Source of the DNA: Candidatus Methanophagaceae archaeon
Lineage (GTDB): Archaea; Halobacteriota; Syntropharchaeia; Alkanophagales; Methanospirareceae
DNA: 6,770 nt
Assembly: GCA_013374505.1 (NCBI GenBank)
Contig: QENJ01000268.1
Location: 1-6,770, forward strand
Direction of reading: 5' to 3'
The notes below the pieces were generated by a model, which had not been told where the DNA came from, ran no database searches, and saw only the letters and a program-made list of their open reading frames with translations. Both the position numbers and the translations under genes were made by a program. This document shows positions 5,467-6,770 of this stretch, piece after piece (the stretch's first letter is position 1; the number at the start of each line of letters is the position of its first letter).

Positions 5467-5670
5467 ATGCAGATGAACGCAGATAATCAGGATTTTAGAT
5501 ATAAGGAATTGACGGATGAGTGTATTAGAATCTTCTATCGAGTTTATAATAAACTGGGTTATGGTTTTCAGGAAAAGGGTTATGAGATTGCAATGATGAT
5601 AGAACTTAATTTTGGCAATAAACAGTAAGTTAAACGTAAGGCATTTGATTTTCTGCGTAAATCTGCGTAA
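5467..5670 (+). pseudogene. GxxExxY protein pseudogene, internally deleted, copy 2
   Basis: From ATG 5467 the frame encodes 53 residues: Y-K-E-L-T-D-E-C-I-R-I-F-Y-R-V-Y, then the family motif G-F-Q-E-K-G-Y, then E-I-A-M-M-I-E-L. It jumps straight to L-N-F-G-N-K-Q and stops at 5626. Beyond the stop the same frame continues V-K-R-K-A-F-D-F-L-R-K-S-A to 5670, which looks like the usual C-terminus (L-N-F-G-x-K-P-x-V-K-R-K). Intact GxxExxY proteins, a PD-(D/E)xK-like family, are about 120-140 residues, so roughly 60 central residues with the catalytic core are lost, and a nonsense change follows. It is non-functional as a nuclease; whether the 53-residue peptide is made is unknown. A second ATG at 5473 is also possible. 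Confidence 0.75.
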
Positions 5671-5698
5671 ATCTGCGTAAATCTGCGTAATCTGCGTC
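5651..5698 (+). repeat. 10-bp tandem repeat (ATCTGCGTAA)n at the right end of relic copy 2
   Basis: TTCTGCGTAA is followed by three perfect ATCTGCGTAA units and then TCTGCGTCC. The array encodes the last codons and stop of the pseudogene and overlaps the terminal inverted repeat. The right end of copy 1 has a single degenerate version (ATCCGTGTAATCTGTGTCC), so the array probably grew by slippage from the two-unit inverted end. Confidence 0.85.
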
Positions 5699-5718
5699 CT
5701 AAATAGTTAAAACATGTA

Positions 5719-5764
5719 CTTTATATACAAGAACTAAGCCCGGAAGATAGAGGAGATAAGAATG
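5719..5764 (+). promoter_or_regulatory. Orphan promoter and ribosome-binding site
   Basis: TTTATATAC at 5720-5728 is a good TATA box; 26 bp on, a start site near 5750 would sit right before AGGAG (5751-5755), 6 bp ahead of an ATG at 5762. That ATG opens only M-C-S-S before a stop. A GTG at 5764 in another frame gives 15 codons (M-Q-L-V-E-Q-C-V-F-T-D-I-L-R-S), ending inside the convergent DUF1847 gene. The signals look like the front of a gene whose body was lost. A peptide or small RNA cannot be excluded. Confidence 0.35.
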
Positions 5765-5802
5765 TGCAGCTCGTAGAGCAGTGCGTATTCACAGACATTC
5801 TG

Positions 5803-5860
5803 CGCTCATAACCTATTCAAATGATACCGGGAATATATCGCACCAAGCGGGTTATGAGCG
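5803..5860. repeat. 11-bp perfect inverted repeat across the DUF1847 stop codon
   Basis: CGCTCATAACC (5803-5813) and GGTTATGAGCG (5850-5860) are exact reverse complements separated by 36 bp. The left arm spans the TGA stop of the DUF1847 gene and the right arm encodes its A-H-N-P. RNA from either strand could form an 11-bp stem. It is not followed by a T run on the minus strand, so it is not a standard terminator. Confidence 0.6.
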
Positions 5861-6408
5861 AGCACACGATCTTTTACCGCAAGTGTGGTTACCGGCGCGT
5901 CCGAATGATTCGTGAACAGGATGTCGTGTCCTATACACAATCCGAGGATGATGTTTAAGTCAGTATGTTCTTTGTTTAATAGCGTGGCCTGCCCTATCGG
6001 GTTACACATTGCTTCTACTTCGGATTCCACACCGTTCTCGGATTCAGTATCAATTTCTATACGTTTGTGCAACCGTTCCAGCTCGAAATACGATTTGTCA
6101 ATCCCGCAGACCTTACAACAGACTGAATACACCGTAAAATGCTTGGATAGTACATCACAAATTAGTTCTGCTTCGGTTTGCAGTCCTATGCAGAATGCCA
6201 CGCCCAAGTTTGTATAGCCCATCTCTTTCGCGTAGAGTATTAATTCCTGTATCCGGGTCTTCTGCATGTAATACCTTGATTCTATGGCCGTAGCTACTTT
6301 TAGCGATTTGAGTGCTTCTTCGTTATATGCGTCTTTGACGGACTCTATAATTTTGGTGCAGTCTTTGCCTTTATAGCATTCTTTTTGGTTGCAGTTTGCG
6401 CACTTCAT
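5806..6408 (-). CDS. DUF1847 Cys-rich protein (putative metal-binding)
   Basis: The 200-residue soluble protein matches DUF1847 in layout. It has an N-terminal cysteine cluster (C3-x2-C6-x4-C11-x5-C17) followed by a helical segment at about 30-62. The core holds G-V-A-F-C73-I-G-L, S-V-C97-C98-K-V-C101-G, E-A-M-C135-N-P-I-G-Q-A and G-L-C158-I-G-H-D. The highly conserved tail is A-P-V-T-T-L-A-V-K-D-R-V-L-A-H-N-P-L-G-A. Eleven cysteines suggest a Zn or Fe-S site; no activity is established for the family as far as I know. An acidic patch (about 118-132, E-I-D-T-E-S-E-N) separates the second and third cysteine blocks. ATG 6406-6408 is chosen over an upstream TTG at 6426 because it puts M-K-C-x-x-C at the N-terminus, as in relatives, and a TTTATTA box lies about 32 bp upstream. 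It stands alone, convergent with the relic region. Confidence 0.87.
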   Translation of the reverse strand: MKCANCNQKECYKGKDCTKIIESVKDAYNEEALKSLKVATAIESRYYMQKTRIQELILYAKEMGYTNLGVAFCIGLQTEAELICDVLSKHFTVYSVCCKVCGIDKSYFELERLHKRIEIDTESENGVESEVEAMCNPIGQATLLNKEHTDLNIILGLCIGHDILFTNHSDAPVTTLAVKDRVLAHNPLGAIYSRYHLNRL

Positions 6409-6436
6409 GTTCTTAGGTATATTCAATTTTTTAGGG

Positions 6437-6443
6437 TAATAAA
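6437..6443 (-). promoter_or_regulatory. TATA box of the DUF1847 gene
   Basis: TTTATTA on the minus strand is centred 32 bp before the ATG at 6408, predicting a start site within a few bases of that codon. No Shine-Dalgarno is present, in keeping with a leaderless mRNA. Confidence 0.4.
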
Positions 6444-6679
6444 GGGTGTTGTAGGAAATGCGATTTAAACCGAATGGCTGTGGATTCCGGTGAATGTGTG
6501 TGGCGATGCGAGATTCGTGAACAACGCAATCACCGCATACGTGATACAGGCGATTTAGTTGGATGAAATACGTTTAGCCTACAATTAAAACTTGCCCATC
6601 ATTCAACCGCCCGAACTTATCATTCGCCATTTATCGTTTCAACTATTGCTTTAAAACCTGACTTTCCGAGTTGTATAGG
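6444..6679. other. Non-coding interval between DUF1847 and the right-edge gene
   Basis: No convincing gene is seen in about 235 bp. The only frame worth noting is an 18-codon minus-strand ORF at 6574-6630 starting M-A-N-D-K-F-G-R-L-N, with no good ribosome-binding site. No CRISPR-like spacing, tRNA fold or strong hairpin is visible. Confidence 0.4.
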
Positions 6680-6770
6680 CTACAACCCGAAAAGCGCATC
6701 CGCAAACCCCAACTTTTCAATAATCTCCGTTTGCTCTTTAGTGAGCACAGAAATTTTATCACGCTTCTCT
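6680..6770 (-). CDS. C-terminal end of an unidentified protein (5' end off window)
   Basis: On the minus strand the frame enters from the right edge and reads E-K-R-D-K-I-S-V-L-T-K-E-Q-T-E-I-I-E-K-L-G-F-A-D-A-L-F-G-L before a TAG at 6680-6682. The charged helix ending in a hydrophobic L-F-G-L tail looks like a real C-terminus, and transposases often end in similar K-E-Q-x-x-I-I-x-K-L-G strings. Twenty-nine residues are too few to assign a family. It could also be a chance open frame. Confidence 0.4.
   Translation of the reverse strand, partial: EKRDKISVLTKEQTEIIEKLGFADALFGL

Larger units (their letters stand above)
5464..5700. mobile_element. TIR-bounded relic cassette (GxxExxY family), copy 2
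   Basis: The left end AGGATGCAGATGAACGCAGA (5464-5483) is the near inverse of the right end ATCTGCGTAATCTGCGTCCT (5681-5700); the reverse complement of the latter begins AGGACGCAGATTACGCAGAT. Between them lies a GxxExxY pseudogene that uses the left end as its start codons and the right end as its stop. Copy 1 at 3480-3592 has the same plan. No transposase or clear target duplication is seen. GCAGAT-rich flanks around GxxExxY genes recur in environmental genomes as far as I recall, but their movement is not established. Confidence 0.55.

Noticed and set aside
5651..5698. CRISPR-like array
   Set aside because: The repeats are 10 bp with no spacers; they are simple tandem units at the end of the relic cassette.
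5765..5835. tRNA-like string (AGCTCGTAGAGCA, then CTCATAACC with a CAT anticodon, then TTCAAAT)
   Set aside because: The anticodon and acceptor stems do not pair, the variable region is missing, and CTCATAACC onward is the coding end of the DUF1847 gene on the other strand.

Overview
The window looks archaeal. Upstream regions carry TATA-type boxes at archaeal spacing (for example TTATATAA ahead of the NifU-domain gene) and no clear bacterial -35/-10 pairs. Starts are a mix of Shine-Dalgarno-led and apparently leaderless. Two genes, the Cys-rich HTH regulator and the DUF1847 protein, resemble families common in methanogens and relatives. The moderate GC, the giant-repeat ORF and the decayed GxxExxY cassettes fit a Methanomicrobia, Syntrophoarchaeia or ANME-type genome. 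That placement is inference; no marker gene proves it.

Layout from left to right. Bases 2-1387 (+) hold the C-terminal part of a long protein made of 39-residue helical repeats, running off the left edge. It faces an MFS drug/solute antiporter (1489-2706, -). Upstream of the antiporter, in the same direction, are a possible 30-residue ORF (2696-2788) and a small NifU-type Fe-S scaffold/carrier (2798-3061, -). A Cys-rich HTH regulator (3125-3466, +) is transcribed away from the NifU gene. The gap between them holds core promoter elements for both genes and a perfect 14-bp palindrome, the best regulatory signal in the window. Next come a decayed GxxExxY cassette (3480-3592), a conserved-looking gene of unknown function (3623-4105, +) and a full-length glutamate 5-kinase with PUA domain, proB (4278-5399, +). 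A second, better preserved GxxExxY pseudogene cassette follows (5464-5700). After it lies a short stretch with promoter and ribosome-binding signals but almost no reading frame (5719-5811). The rest holds a DUF1847 protein (5806-6408, -) and the last 29 codons of an unidentified minus-strand gene (6680-6770).

How the genes may work together. The NifU-domain protein and the HTH protein with seven cysteines share a compact divergent promoter. The simplest model is a self-regulating Fe-S or redox switch controlling Fe-S carrier synthesis and perhaps the antiporter downstream. ProB supplies the first step of proline synthesis from glutamate, but no proA or proC is visible here. The two GxxExxY relics bracket the unknown gene and proB. 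Both have imperfect terminal inverted repeats and internal deletions, so they look like remnants of a small dispersed element.

The most unusual structures are the 39-residue repeat array, with DNA evidence of recent duplication and exchange between non-adjacent units, and the GxxExxY cassettes with GCAGAT-type inverted ends. I see no CRISPR array, rRNA, tRNA or intact transposase.
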